Source: Arthrobacter sp. Leaf69 (lineage in GTDB: Bacteria; Actinomycetota; Actinomycetes; Actinomycetales; Micrococcaceae). Taken from it: DNA of 64,000 nucleotides. The notes below the pieces were generated by a model. That model did no database searches. It was not told the origin of the DNA and worked only from the letters and a program-made list of their open reading frames with translations. A program made the position numbers and the translations under genes. The stretch is taken from the NCBI RefSeq assembly GCF_001422645.1, contig NZ_LMLR01000017.1, positions 1-64,000 on the forward strand, written 5' to 3'. Positions within the stretch are counted from its first letter, which is position 1; every line of letters begins with the position of its first letter. Of the stretch, positions 36,011 to 44,803 are shown in pieces.

Positions 36011-36817
36011 GTGACCCAAACAACAGTGCCCGTGATCTTCGACCTGGACGGCACTCTTGTCGATCCGGCCGGTGGAATAACCGACGGAATCGCAGCGGCC
36101 CTCACGGAGCTCGGACTCGGCGTTCCCGGCAAGTCCCGGATGGACGCCATGATCGGACCGAAGCTCAGCCATTCCCTCACGGACATCGCCGGGGTCCCGG
36201 CCGATCAGCTCGACGACGCCATCCGGATCTACCGCGCGCACTACCTCGCGACCGGCATTGCCCAGAGCCGGCTCTATCCGGGGATCCGCGCCCTGCTGGA
36301 AGCCTTCGTCGACGCCGGACGGCCGATTGCCGTGGCCACCCAGAAGCCCGAAGGCATCGCCCGGACTGTCCTGGAGCACCACGGCATTGCCTCCATGTTC
36401 CATACGATCCGCGGCTCGGCCGCGGACGAGGCAGCAGCGGCCGGAGCGCCTTCGGGGAAGGCCGGGATCGTGGCCGCTGCCCTGGCGGACCTTTCGACGC
36501 ACCACGGCCTGGACACGCAGCATGCCGTTATGGTGGGGGACCGCGCACAGGACGTGGCCGGAGCAGCTGCCAACGGCCTCGACTGCATCGGCGTAGGCTG
36601 GGGTTTTGCTCCAGACGGGGAACTGGACGCGGCGGGCGCCGTGGAGATCGTGCACAGCAGCCTGGCCCTGCACGAGACCATTGCGCGGCGGGACGCCGTC
36701 CACAGCAACGCAGTGAATTCCGTGGCCGCGAATCCCGGCGCTGTGAGTCCCAAGACAGCGAATCCGAACCTTACGACCGAAGCCGAAGACGAGGTGCACA
36801 CCGATGGCAATGTTTGA
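36011..36817 (+). CDS. HAD-superfamily hydrolase, phosphoglycolate-phosphatase-like
   Basis: The 268-residue product has HAD motif I FDLDGTLVD near residues 10-18, motif II with Thr in VATQKPEG, a Lys in KAGIVAAAL and motif IV VMVGDRAQDV. Substrate could be phosphoglycolate or another phosphomonoester. The last 40 residues are a low-complexity Asn/Ser/Ala tail. GTG 36011 has GAAACT six bases upstream, a possible weak leaderless start. The end overlaps plsC by 14 bases, so the two genes are coupled. Confidence 0.83.
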   Translation: MTQTTVPVIFDLDGTLVDPAGGITDGIAAALTELGLGVPGKSRMDAMIGPKLSHSLTDIAGVPADQLDDAIRIYRAHYLATGIAQSRLYPGIRALLEAFVDAGRPIAVATQKPEGIARTVLEHHGIASMFHTIRGSAADEAAAAGAPSGKAGIVAAALADLSTHHGLDTQHAVMVGDRAQDVAGAAANGLDCIGVGWGFAPDGELDAAGAVEIVHSSLALHETIARRDAVHSNAVNSVAANPGAVSPKTANPNLTTEAEDEVHTDGNV

Positions 36818-37472
36818 TGCAATCCGCTGGACCACGCGGGGCCTTGTGTCCTCGACCTGCCGGCCCACGGTCATCGGACTGGAGAACGTGCCCAAGGAGG
36901 GCCCGTTCATTGTGGCACCCAACCACCTGTCCTTCCTCGACAGTGTGATCGTGCAGGCGCTGATGCCGCGCCCCGTGGCCTTCTTCGCCAAGGCGGAGTA
37001 TTTCACCACCGGCGGCGTCAAGGGCAAGGTGATGAAGTCCTTCTTCGAAGCGGTCGGATCCATCCCGGTGGAACGCGGCGAGCAGGCCGCCAGCGTTCAG
37101 GCGCTCAAGACCCTGCTGGAAATCCTCGACTCCGGCAAAGGCGTGGGCATCTACCCGGAAGGCACCCGCTCGCGGGACGGCATCCTCTACCGCGGCCGCA
37201 CCGGCGTGGGCTGGCTGGCCCTGACCACGGGCGCGCCCGTGATCCCAGTGGGGCTGATCGGCACCGAAAACCTGCAGCCCGCGGACAGCAAATCGGTCAA
37301 GCCGCAGCACTTCACCATGAAGGTCGGAGAGCCGCTCTACTTTGACAAGACCGGGCCGGACCATTCCCTCCCCGCGCGCCGCCAGGCCACGGACCGGATC
37401 ATGGACGCCATCGCCGGGCTCAGCGGCCAGGAACGCTCCACAAGCTACAACCAGAGCAAAGCCACCGACTAG
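36804..37472 (+). CDS. plsC: 1-acyl-sn-glycerol-3-phosphate acyltransferase
   Basis: The 222-residue product has the acyltransferase motif NHLSFLDS (H-x4-D) near residues 36-43 and the substrate motif YPEGTRSRDG near residues 117-126, with VPVGLIGT-like PVGLIGTE following. It would acylate lysophosphatidic acid to phosphatidic acid at the inner membrane surface. It overlaps the HAD phosphatase gene by 14 bases. Other 1-acyl-acceptor specificities are possible within the family. Confidence 0.88.
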   Translation: MAMFDAIRWTTRGLVSSTCRPTVIGLENVPKEGPFIVAPNHLSFLDSVIVQALMPRPVAFFAKAEYFTTGGVKGKVMKSFFEAVGSIPVERGEQAASVQALKTLLEILDSGKGVGIYPEGTRSRDGILYRGRTGVGWLALTTGAPVIPVGLIGTENLQPADSKSVKPQHFTMKVGEPLYFDKTGPDHSLPARRQATDRIMDAIAGLSGQERSTSYNQSKATD

Positions 37473-37594
37473 CGTCACCTCCCGACACGGCCCAGGCACC
37501 GGCAGCAGCACTGCCCTGGACACACTGCCCGGAACGCAGTGCCCGGAAAACACGGCCCGGGGCTTAACTGTCCGGGGCATGGCTGCACGCTCAG

Positions 37595-37600
37595 TAGACT
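37595..37600 (+). promoter_or_regulatory. Leaderless -10 element of uvrC
   Basis: TAGACT ends six bases before GTG 37607; no Shine-Dalgarno sequence is seen. Confidence 0.5.
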
Positions 37601-37606
37601 TGGTGT

Positions 37607-39640
37607 GTGGCAGATCCAGCGAGCTACCGGCCCCAGACCGGTGAAATTCCGACCAATCCGGGCGTGTACCGCTTCCGGGACCCGCACGGGCGGGTCATCT
37701 ACGTCGGCAAGGCCAAGAACCTCCGTTCGCGGCTGAACTCGTACTTCGCCAACCCGGCGGGGCTGCTTCCCAAAACCTATGCAATGGTCCACACGGCCAG
37801 CAGCGTCGAGTGGACCGTCGTCGGCAGCGAGCTCGAGTCGCTGCAGCTTGAATACACCTGGATCAAGGAATTCAAGCCCCGTTTCAATGTGATGTTCCGG
37901 GATGACAAGAGCTACCCCTACCTCGCCGTCTCCATGGGGGAGAAGTACCCCCGGGTCCAGGTCCTGCGCGGGGATCGCCGCAAGGGCACCCGCTATTTCG
38001 GCCCCTACACCGCCGGGGCCATCCGGGACACCATGGACACCCTGCTGCGCGTCTTCCCGGTCCGCAGCTGCAGCGCCGGTGTCCTGAAACGGGCCGAAGC
38101 CAGCGGCAGGCCCTGCCTGCTCGGCTACATCGACAAGTGCGCCGCGCCGTGCGTCGGGCGCATCTCCGCCGAGGACCACCGCGCACTGGCCGAGGATTTC
38201 TGCACGTTCATGGGCGGTGAGGCCAAGCCGTTCGTCACCCGGCTGGAAAAGGACATGGCCGCCGCCGTGGCGGAATTGGACTACGAGCGGGCCGCGCGGA
38301 TCCGTGACGACATCGTCGCGCTCAAGAAAGTCTTCGAACGCAACGCCGTCGTCCTGGCCGAGGGCACGGACGCCGACGTCTTCGCCCTGCACGAGGACGA
38401 ACTCGAAGCCGCCGTGCAGGTCTTCCACGTCCGGGGCGGCCGGATCCGCGGCCAGCGCGGCTGGGTGGTCGAAAAGGTCGAGGACACCACCACCCCGGAT
38501 CTCGTTGAACACCTGCTCCAGCAGGTCTATGGCGAGGAAGCAGGCCTCGAAGGCAGGCTGCCGCGGGAGGTTCTTGTCCCGGTGGAGCCCAGCAACGCCG
38601 GGGAACTGGGGCTCTGGCTCAGCGGGCTGCGCGGAGCCCGCGTGGACATCCGGGTGCCCCGCCGCGGCGACAAGGCCGCACTCCTGTCCACCGTCCGGGA
38701 CAACGCCGAGCACGCCCTTAAGCTGCACAAATCCCGGCGCGCCGGCGATCTGACCATGAGGTCCCAGGCGCTCCAGGAACTGCAGGAGGCCTTGGAACTG
38801 CCGGTCGCGCTGCTGCGGATCGAATGCTTCGACATCTCGCACGTCCAGGGCACCAACGTGGTCGGTTCCATGGTGGTGGTCGAGGACGGCCTGCCGAAGA
38901 AGTCCGACTACCGGAAGTTCTCTGTCACGGGCGCCGCCGCCAACGACGACACCGCAGCCATGCACGACGTGCTGACCCGGCGCTTCCGGAACTACCTGCA
39001 GGAGCAGTCGGTCCAGGCCGACGCCGCCCGGCAGCCCGGCCACCAGGCCATGCTCAACGCCGCCGCGGACGCTGCCGTCGCCGGCACTCCTGCCACCACC
39101 ACTGTGGCCGACACCACCACCCCGGCGCCGCGGACCAAGTTCGCTTACCCGCCCAACCTCGTGGTGGTCGACGGCGGCAAGCCCCAGGTCAACGCCGCCG
39201 CCCGCGCGCTGGCCGAACTGGGCATCGAGGATGTCTACGTCGTCGGGCTCGCCAAACGCCTCGAGGAGGTCTGGCTGCCGGACAGCGACTTCCCGGTGAT
39301 CCTGCCGCGGGCCTCGGCCGGGCTGTACCTGTTGCAGCGCATCCGCGACGAGGCCCACCGCTTCGCGATCTCCTTCCACCGGCAGAAACGCGGCAAGGCG
39401 ATGACGGTCTCCGCGCTGGACGGAGTTCCCGGCCTCGGGGAATCCAAGCGCAAAGCCCTGCTGGCCCGGTTCGGCTCGGTCAAAAGCATCAAAACGGCCA
39501 GTGTGGAGGAACTCACCGGCGCCAAGGGCATCGGGCCGTCCCTGGCCGCGGCGATTGTCCGGCACTTCACCGACGACGACGGCGACGCCGCCACCGTCCC
39601 CGCCATCAACATGACCACCGGCGAAATCCTCGAGACTTAG
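37607..39640 (+). CDS. uvrC: Excinuclease ABC subunit C
   Basis: The 677-residue endonuclease makes both incisions in nucleotide excision repair. It has the GIY-YIG nuclease domain at residues 14-95 (GVYRFRD, VIYVGKAKNLRSRL), the UVR UvrB-binding segment near residues 215-245, the RNase-H-like nuclease domain (ECFDISHVQGTNVVGSMVV, VVVDGGKPQV) and a C-terminal helix-hairpin-helix pair. A linker of about 45 residues rich in Ala and Thr (about residues 465-510) splits the second nuclease domain; such linkers occur in actinobacterial UvrC. The start is leaderless-type. Confidence 0.97.
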   Translation: MADPASYRPQTGEIPTNPGVYRFRDPHGRVIYVGKAKNLRSRLNSYFANPAGLLPKTYAMVHTASSVEWTVVGSELESLQLEYTWIKEFKPRFNVMFRDDKSYPYLAVSMGEKYPRVQVLRGDRRKGTRYFGPYTAGAIRDTMDTLLRVFPVRSCSAGVLKRAEASGRPCLLGYIDKCAAPCVGRISAEDHRALAEDFCTFMGGEAKPFVTRLEKDMAAAVAELDYERAARIRDDIVALKKVFERNAVVLAEGTDADVFALHEDELEAAVQVFHVRGGRIRGQRGWVVEKVEDTTTPDLVEHLLQQVYGEEAGLEGRLPREVLVPVEPSNAGELGLWLSGLRGARVDIRVPRRGDKAALLSTVRDNAEHALKLHKSRRAGDLTMRSQALQELQEALELPVALLRIECFDISHVQGTNVVGSMVVVEDGLPKKSDYRKFSVTGAAANDDTAAMHDVLTRRFRNYLQEQSVQADAARQPGHQAMLNAAADAAVAGTPATTTVADTTTPAPRTKFAYPPNLVVVDGGKPQVNAAARALAELGIEDVYVVGLAKRLEEVWLPDSDFPVILPRASAGLYLLQRIRDEAHRFAISFHRQKRGKAMTVSALDGVPGLGESKRKALLARFGSVKSIKTASVEELTGAKGIGPSLAAAIVRHFTDDDGDAATVPAINMTTGEILET

Positions 39641-39663
39641 CTAGCACCGGCAAACTTAGCTAG
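39635..39663 (+). repeat. 10-bp direct repeat at the uvrC stop
   Basis: ACTTAGCTAG lies at 39635-39644, covering the uvrC stop, and again at 39654-39663. The rest of the 124-base gap before rapZ has no clear signal. Confidence 0.6.
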
Positions 39664-39764
39664 GGTAAGGACTTGGGTAAACGGCATCCGCGGCAGGCAT
39701 TCGCACCGCAACCGCCGCCCGGCGGGATCACCGCACAACAGCACAGCAGAACGGGGCTTCACTG

Positions 39765-40688
39765 ATGGCAGAGTCGACGGCAGGATCCGGGACGGACACG
39801 GACGGTATGACACCGGTCAAACCCGTCGAGGCCGAACTGCTCGTAGTGACGGGCATGTCGGGAGCCGGCCGGAGCACTGCAGCGGACGCCTTGGAAGACC
39901 ACGGCTGGTACGTCGTGGAAAACCTCCCCCCGCAGATGCTCGGCACGCTTGCGGAAATCGTGTCCCACGCGCCGGGTTCCATGTCCAAACTCGCCGTCGT
40001 GATGGACGTCCGCAGCAAGGAACTCTTCGCTGACATCCGCGCCGCCCTCCGCAATCTTGAAGCAAGCGGCGTCGGCTTCCGCGTATTGTTCCTTGACGCG
40101 GACGACGGCGTCCTGGTCCGGCGTTTCGAGCAGGGCCGGCGCCCCCACCCGCTGCAGGGCGGCGGCAGGATCCTCGACGGCATCGCCGCCGAACGCGAAC
40201 TGCTCCACGAACTGCGCACCTCCGCCGACATCGTGCTGGACACGTCCTCGCTGAACGTCCACGGACTCGCCACCGCGATCACCGAACTGTTCAGCGAGAC
40301 CGGTCCCGTGGCCCTCCGCCTCAACGTCATGAGCTTCGGCTTCAAGTACGGGCTGCCCGTGGACGCCAACTTCGTCGCCGACGCCCGCTTCATCCCCAAC
40401 CCGCACTGGGTTCCGGCCCTCCGCCCGCACACCGGGCTGGACCAGGACGTCAGCGACTATGTACTGGAGGCCGAGGGCGTCAGCAACTTCGTGGAACGCT
40501 ACGTGCTGGCACTCGAACCGGTCCTGGAAGGCTACCGCCGGGAGAACAAGCACTACGCCACCATCGCCGTCGGCTGCACCGGCGGCAAGCACCGCTCCGT
40601 CGCCGTCGCCGTCGAACTGTCCCGCCGGCTGGCGCAGTACCCGCGCGTCACCGTGACCACCACCCACCGGGACCTGGGCCGCGAATAA
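39765..40688 (+). CDS. rapZ: RapZ/YvcJ-family nucleotide-binding protein
   Basis: The 307-residue product has the family P-loop, here TGMSGAGRST near residues 29-38 with Arg in place of the Walker A Lys, as is usual in actinobacterial members, and the C-terminal GCTGGKHRSVAVAVEL motif. In Escherichia coli RapZ is an RNase adapter for small RNAs; the actinobacterial role is not the same and is poorly known. The stop overlaps the ATG of yvcK (TAATG), and whiA follows, a conserved rapZ-yvcK-whiA operon. Confidence 0.92.
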   Translation: MAESTAGSGTDTDGMTPVKPVEAELLVVTGMSGAGRSTAADALEDHGWYVVENLPPQMLGTLAEIVSHAPGSMSKLAVVMDVRSKELFADIRAALRNLEASGVGFRVLFLDADDGVLVRRFEQGRRPHPLQGGGRILDGIAAERELLHELRTSADIVLDTSSLNVHGLATAITELFSETGPVALRLNVMSFGFKYGLPVDANFVADARFIPNPHWVPALRPHTGLDQDVSDYVLEAEGVSNFVERYVLALEPVLEGYRRENKHYATIAVGCTGGKHRSVAVAVELSRRLAQYPRVTVTTTHRDLGRE

Positions 40689-41707
40689 TGGCGCTGCTCA
40701 CCGGTCCGCTGCCGCTCGTTCCGCCGGCCAGTGCGGTCCTGGCCAGCCAGCAGGACAAAGGTCCGTCCGTCGTCGCGCTCGGCGGCGGGCACGGACTCTC
40801 CGCCTCCCTGTCGGCGCTGCGCCTGCTCACCACCGAGCTGACCGCCGTCGTCACAGTCGCGGACGACGGCGGCTCCTCGGGACGGCTGCGCGAGGAGTAC
40901 GGCGTCCTGCCGCCCGGCGACCTCCGGATGGCGCTCTCCGCGCTGTGCGATGACACGGACTGGGGCCGCACCTGGCGTGATGTTATGCAGCACCGCTTCA
41001 CACCCGGCAAGGGCCGCGGCGGTTCCCTCGATGAACACGCTATGGGCAACCTGCTGATCGTGACGCTCTGGGAGCTCCTGGGCGACACCGTCGCCGGCCT
41101 GAAATGGGCCGGTGCGCTGCTCGGTGCCCGCGGTGAGGTCCTGCCGATGTCCAGTGTCCCCCTGACCATCGAGGGCCAGGTCCGCGTCACTGCCCCCGAC
41201 GGCAGTTCGGCGCTGCAGACTATCGCCGGCCAGGCGAAATGCGCTGTTGCCGGCACGCTCGAGAGCGTCCGTCTGCTGCCCGAGGACGCGCCGGCCTGCA
41301 TCGAGGCGCTCACCGCCATCGAACTGGCGGACTGGGTCATCCTGGGACCCGGGTCCTGGTACACGTCCGTGCTCCCGCACCTGCTGCTGCCGGAAATGCG
41401 CCAAGCGCTCTGCAACACGGCCGCCCGCCGCTGCCTCACTATGAACCTCGCCACGGACACCAAGGAGACCCTTGGAATGTCGGCCGCGGACCATCTGCGG
41501 GTGCTCAGGGACTATGCGCCGGACTTCACGATCGACGTGGTCCTGGCCGATCCGGCGTCCGTGACCGACCTCGCCGACTTCGAGCAGGCGGCCGGGATGC
41601 TCGGTGCCGAGGTGGTGTTGGGTAAAGTGGGGGCGTCGAGCCGCCGGCCGATCCACGACCCGCTGCGTCTGGCAACGGCGTACCACGACATTTTCGGGAA
41701 CAGGTAG
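40688..41707 (+). CDS. yvcK: YvcK/CofD-family gluconeogenesis factor
   Basis: The 339-residue product shows GGGHGLSASLSALRLLT near residues 30-46, VADDGGSSGRLREEY near residues 58-72 and PGDLRMALSALCDD. The family binds nucleotide sugars and in other bacteria affects carbon flow and cell-wall synthesis; it is related to CofD but is not the F420 enzyme. It overlaps rapZ by one base and is ten bases from whiA. Confidence 0.92.
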   Translation: MALLTGPLPLVPPASAVLASQQDKGPSVVALGGGHGLSASLSALRLLTTELTAVVTVADDGGSSGRLREEYGVLPPGDLRMALSALCDDTDWGRTWRDVMQHRFTPGKGRGGSLDEHAMGNLLIVTLWELLGDTVAGLKWAGALLGARGEVLPMSSVPLTIEGQVRVTAPDGSSALQTIAGQAKCAVAGTLESVRLLPEDAPACIEALTAIELADWVILGPGSWYTSVLPHLLLPEMRQALCNTAARRCLTMNLATDTKETLGMSAADHLRVLRDYAPDFTIDVVLADPASVTDLADFEQAAGMLGAEVVLGKVGASSRRPIHDPLRLATAYHDIFGNR

Positions 41708-41717
41708 GAAAGGTGCC

Positions 41718-42698
41718 ATGGCACTGACAGCATCAGTCAAGGAAGAACTTTCCCGGCTGGACATCAAGAAGTCCTCGGTCCGCAAGGCTGAAGTGTCCGC
41801 CATGCTTCGCTTCGCCGGGGGACTGCACATCATCTCCGGTCGGATCGTGATCGAGGCCGAGGTGGACCTCGCCTCGACCGCGCGGCGGCTGCGCGCCGCC
41901 ATCGCCGAGGTCTACGGGCACCAGAGTGAAATCATCGTCGTGTCCGGCGGCGGCCTGCGCCGCGGCAGCCGCTACGTGGTCCGGGTGGTGCGCGACGGCG
42001 AGGCCCTCGCCCGCCAGACCGGCCTGCTGGACGCCCGGGGACGCCCGGTCCGTGGCCTGCCCTCGGTGGTGGTGAACGGTTCCGCCGCCGACGCCGAGGC
42101 CGTCTGGCGCGGCGCCTTCCTGGCCCACGGTTCCCTCACCGAGCCCGGCCGGTCCTCCGCCATGGAGGTCACGTGCCCGGGCCCCGAGTCGGCCCTGGCC
42201 CTCGTCGGGGCGGCCCGCCGCCTCGGAATCCAGGCCAAGGCCCGCGAGGTCAGGGGAGTGGACCGTGTTGTCATCCGTGACGGGGACACGATCGCCGCCC
42301 TGCTGACCCGGATGGGCGCCCACGACGCGCTCATGGTGTGGGAAGAGCGGCGGATGCGCAAGGAAGTCCGCGCCACCGCGAACCGGCTGGCCAACTTCGA
42401 CGACGCCAACCTTCGGCGTTCTGCGCAGGCCGCCGTCGCTGCCGGCGCGCGCGTAGACCGTGCCCTGGAGATCCTCGGCGATGACGTCCCGGACCACCTG
42501 AAGTACGCCGGCGAACTCCGCGTGGCGCACAAACAGGCGAGCCTGGACGAGCTTGGCCGCCTCGCGGACCCGATCATGACAAAGGACGCCATCGCGGGGC
42601 GGATCCGCCGCCTGCTGGCAATGGCGGACAAACGCGCCCAGGACCTCGGCATCCCCGGCACGGAGGCCAATGTGACGCCGGAAATGCTGGACGAGTAG
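41718..42698 (+). CDS. whiA: DNA-binding regulator WhiA
   Basis: The 326-residue product joins a degenerate LAGLIDADG homing-endonuclease-like domain (residues about 1-215, e.g. EELSRLDIKKSSVRKAEVSAMLRFAGG) to a C-terminal helix-turn-helix (ASLDELGRLADPIMTKDAIAGRIRRLL, about residues 277-303). WhiA controls cell division genes and, in Streptomyces, sporulation. ATG 41718 follows GGAAAGG. Upstream in-frame residues overlap yvcK and are not part of the protein. Confidence 0.94.
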   Translation: MALTASVKEELSRLDIKKSSVRKAEVSAMLRFAGGLHIISGRIVIEAEVDLASTARRLRAAIAEVYGHQSEIIVVSGGGLRRGSRYVVRVVRDGEALARQTGLLDARGRPVRGLPSVVVNGSAADAEAVWRGAFLAHGSLTEPGRSSAMEVTCPGPESALALVGAARRLGIQAKAREVRGVDRVVIRDGDTIAALLTRMGAHDALMVWEERRMRKEVRATANRLANFDDANLRRSAQAAVAAGARVDRALEILGDDVPDHLKYAGELRVAHKQASLDELGRLADPIMTKDAIAGRIRRLLAMADKRAQDLGIPGTEANVTPEMLDE

Positions 42699-42871
42699 CC
42701 TCACACTGGAAACATCTGCAGAATCAGATCGGGCCGGCGGGAATACCTCGGGGGGACTGGAGGCTATTCCCACTGGATTCCGATCCAGAGACTTCCGGGT
42801 GCCACAACATCCGGATGCACAATCCGAGAGTTACCAAAACGGACAACCAGTCCACGACATTGGAGGATTTT

Positions 42872-43495
42872 GTGACCGAGTACGTACTGCCCGATCTCAG
42901 CTATGACTACGCCGCACTGGAACCGCACATTTCCGCGCGGATCATGGAGCTGCACCACAGCAAGCACCACGCCGCGTACGTCGCAGGCGCCAACAACGCA
43001 CTGGCGCAGCTGGCCGAAGCCCGCGACAAGGGCGATTTCGCCAACATCAACCGCCTCTCCAAGGATCTGGCGTTCCACACCGGCGGCCACGTCAACCACT
43101 CGGTGTTCTGGAACAACCTCTCCCCGGACGGCGGCGACAAGCCCGAAGGCGAACTGGCAGCAGCCATCGACGACGCGTTCGGCTCCTTCGACGCGTTCCG
43201 CGCGCACTTCAGCGCAGCGGCCCTCGCCCTGCAGGGATCCGGCTGGGCGTTCCTGGCCTACGAGCCCATCGGCGGCAACCTCGTGATCGAGCAGCTCTAC
43301 GATCAGCAGGGCAACGTCGCGGTGGGCACCACCCCGCTGCTGATGCTGGACATGTGGGAGCACGCCTTCTACCTGGACTACGTCAACGTCAAGGCCGACT
43401 ACGTCAAGGCTTTCTGGAACATCGTCAACTGGGCCGACGTCGCCAAGCGCTTTGACGCCGCCCGCAAGAACGCCACCGGCCTCATCACGCTCTAA
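42872..43495 (+). CDS. sodA: Superoxide dismutase, Fe/Mn type
   Basis: The 207-residue enzyme turns superoxide into oxygen and peroxide. Metal ligands are visible: a His in ELHHSKHHAAYV (near residue 27), a His in FHTGGHVNHSVFW (near residue 80), and the Asp and His of LDMWEHAFYLDY (near residues 165-170). GTG 42872 follows TTGGAGGA six bases upstream and gives the usual first residues TEYVLPDLSYDYAALEP. Mn use is likely from the actinobacterial context but not proven. A terminator lies at 43588-43615. Confidence 0.95.
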   Translation: MTEYVLPDLSYDYAALEPHISARIMELHHSKHHAAYVAGANNALAQLAEARDKGDFANINRLSKDLAFHTGGHVNHSVFWNNLSPDGGDKPEGELAAAIDDAFGSFDAFRAHFSAAALALQGSGWAFLAYEPIGGNLVIEQLYDQQGNVAVGTTPLLMLDMWEHAFYLDYVNVKADYVKAFWNIVNWADVAKRFDAARKNATGLITL

Positions 43496-43587
43496 AACGC
43501 CGTGGGCGGCGGCTCCCAGAGTGTGCCGCCGGAAACCGGAACGTAACAAAGCTCACATTTGCCGCCCTGAGGCTCGAATAGTGGACG

Positions 43588-43615
43588 GTCTGCCCCCGCA
43601 CTTGCGGGGGCAGAC
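43588..43615 (+). terminator. Terminator after sodA
   Basis: A perfect 12-base stem (43588-43599 with 43604-43615) with a four-base loop lies 92 bases after the sodA stop. The rest of the 287-base gap to gap holds a possible -10 TAAGAT at 43627-43632. Confidence 0.65.
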
Positions 43616-43782
43616 CAAGTTAAACGTAAGATAGGTCACGGAAGGCGGTTAGCCTTCAGCAATGTGGCTGGTCGCCCTCCGATCTGTTAATCATCTCTGC
43701 CCAATGGCGTGCGGGATCTGTTAGTTGGCTTGAGCGCCTTCTCAACTAGTCGTGCTTGCAAAGCACCAAGGAGACTGAAAAC

Positions 43783-44793
43783 GTGACCACCCGTATTGGT
43801 ATCAACGGCTTCGGCCGTATTGGCCGCAACTACTTCCGCGCCGCACTTGCCCAGGGGGCAGACCTTGAGATCGTGGCCGTCAACGACCTCACCAGCCCGG
43901 AAGCACTGGCCCACCTCTTCAAGTACGACTCCGTGGGCGGGCGCCTGCAGGAGACGATCGAGGTCAAGGACGGCAACATCGTCGTCGACGGAAAGACCGT
44001 CAAGGTCCTCGCCGAGCGCGATCCGGCCAAGCTGCCCTGGGGCGAGCTCGGCGTTGACATTGTCATCGAATCCACCGGTTTCTTCACGAAGGCCGCCGAC
44101 GCGCAGAAGCACATCGATGCCGGCGCCAAAAAGGTCCTGATCTCCGCCCCCGCCTCTGATGAGGACATCACGATCGTGATGGGCGTCAACGACGGGCTAT
44201 ACGACCCCGCCGCGCACCACATCATCTCCAACGCCTCCTGCACCACCAACTGCCTCGGCCCGCTGGCCAAGGTGGTCAACGACGCCTTCGGCATCGAGCG
44301 CGGCCTGATGACCACCATCCACGCGTACACGGCCGACCAGAACCTGCAGGACGGCCCACACAAGGACCTCCGCCGCGCCCGTGCCGCCGCCATCAACATG
44401 GTCCCCACCTCCACCGGTGCGGCCAAGGCAATCGGCCTGGTCCTGCCGGAACTGAAGGGCAAGCTGGACGGCTACGCCATCCGCGTTCCCGTCCCCACCG
44501 GTTCCGCAACGGACCTGACCGTTACCGTCTCCCGTGAAACCACCGTCGAGGAAGTCAACGCCGCCCTCAAGGCAGCCTCCGAGTCCGCCGAGCTCAAGGG
44601 CCTGCTGACTTACACCGACGAGCCGATCGTCTCCTCGGACATCGTCGGTGACCCGGCCTCGTCCATCTTCGACTCGGGCCTGACCAAGGTGATCGGCAAC
44701 CAGGTCAAGGTTGTTTCCTGGTATGACAACGAATGGGGCTACTCCAACCGCCTCGTGGACCTCACGGAGCTCGTCGCAGCCAAGCTGGGCTAG
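43783..44793 (+). CDS. gap: Glyceraldehyde-3-phosphate dehydrogenase, type I
   Basis: The 336-residue cytoplasmic enzyme oxidises glyceraldehyde-3-phosphate to 1,3-bisphosphoglycerate with NAD. It opens with the NAD-binding motif INGFGRIGRN and has the catalytic Cys in SNASCTTNCLGP near residues 151-162 and the His in TTIHAYTADQNLQDGPHKD. GTG 43783 follows AAGGAG and gives the family N-terminus. It is the first gene of gap-pgk-tpiA, with pgk ten bases downstream. Confidence 0.97.
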   Translation: MTTRIGINGFGRIGRNYFRAALAQGADLEIVAVNDLTSPEALAHLFKYDSVGGRLQETIEVKDGNIVVDGKTVKVLAERDPAKLPWGELGVDIVIESTGFFTKAADAQKHIDAGAKKVLISAPASDEDITIVMGVNDGLYDPAAHHIISNASCTTNCLGPLAKVVNDAFGIERGLMTTIHAYTADQNLQDGPHKDLRRARAAAINMVPTSTGAAKAIGLVLPELKGKLDGYAIRVPVPTGSATDLTVTVSRETTVEEVNAALKAASESAELKGLLTYTDEPIVSSDIVGDPASSIFDSGLTKVIGNQVKVVSWYDNEWGYSNRLVDLTELVAAKLG

Positions 44794-44803
44794 GGTAAGA
44801 CTC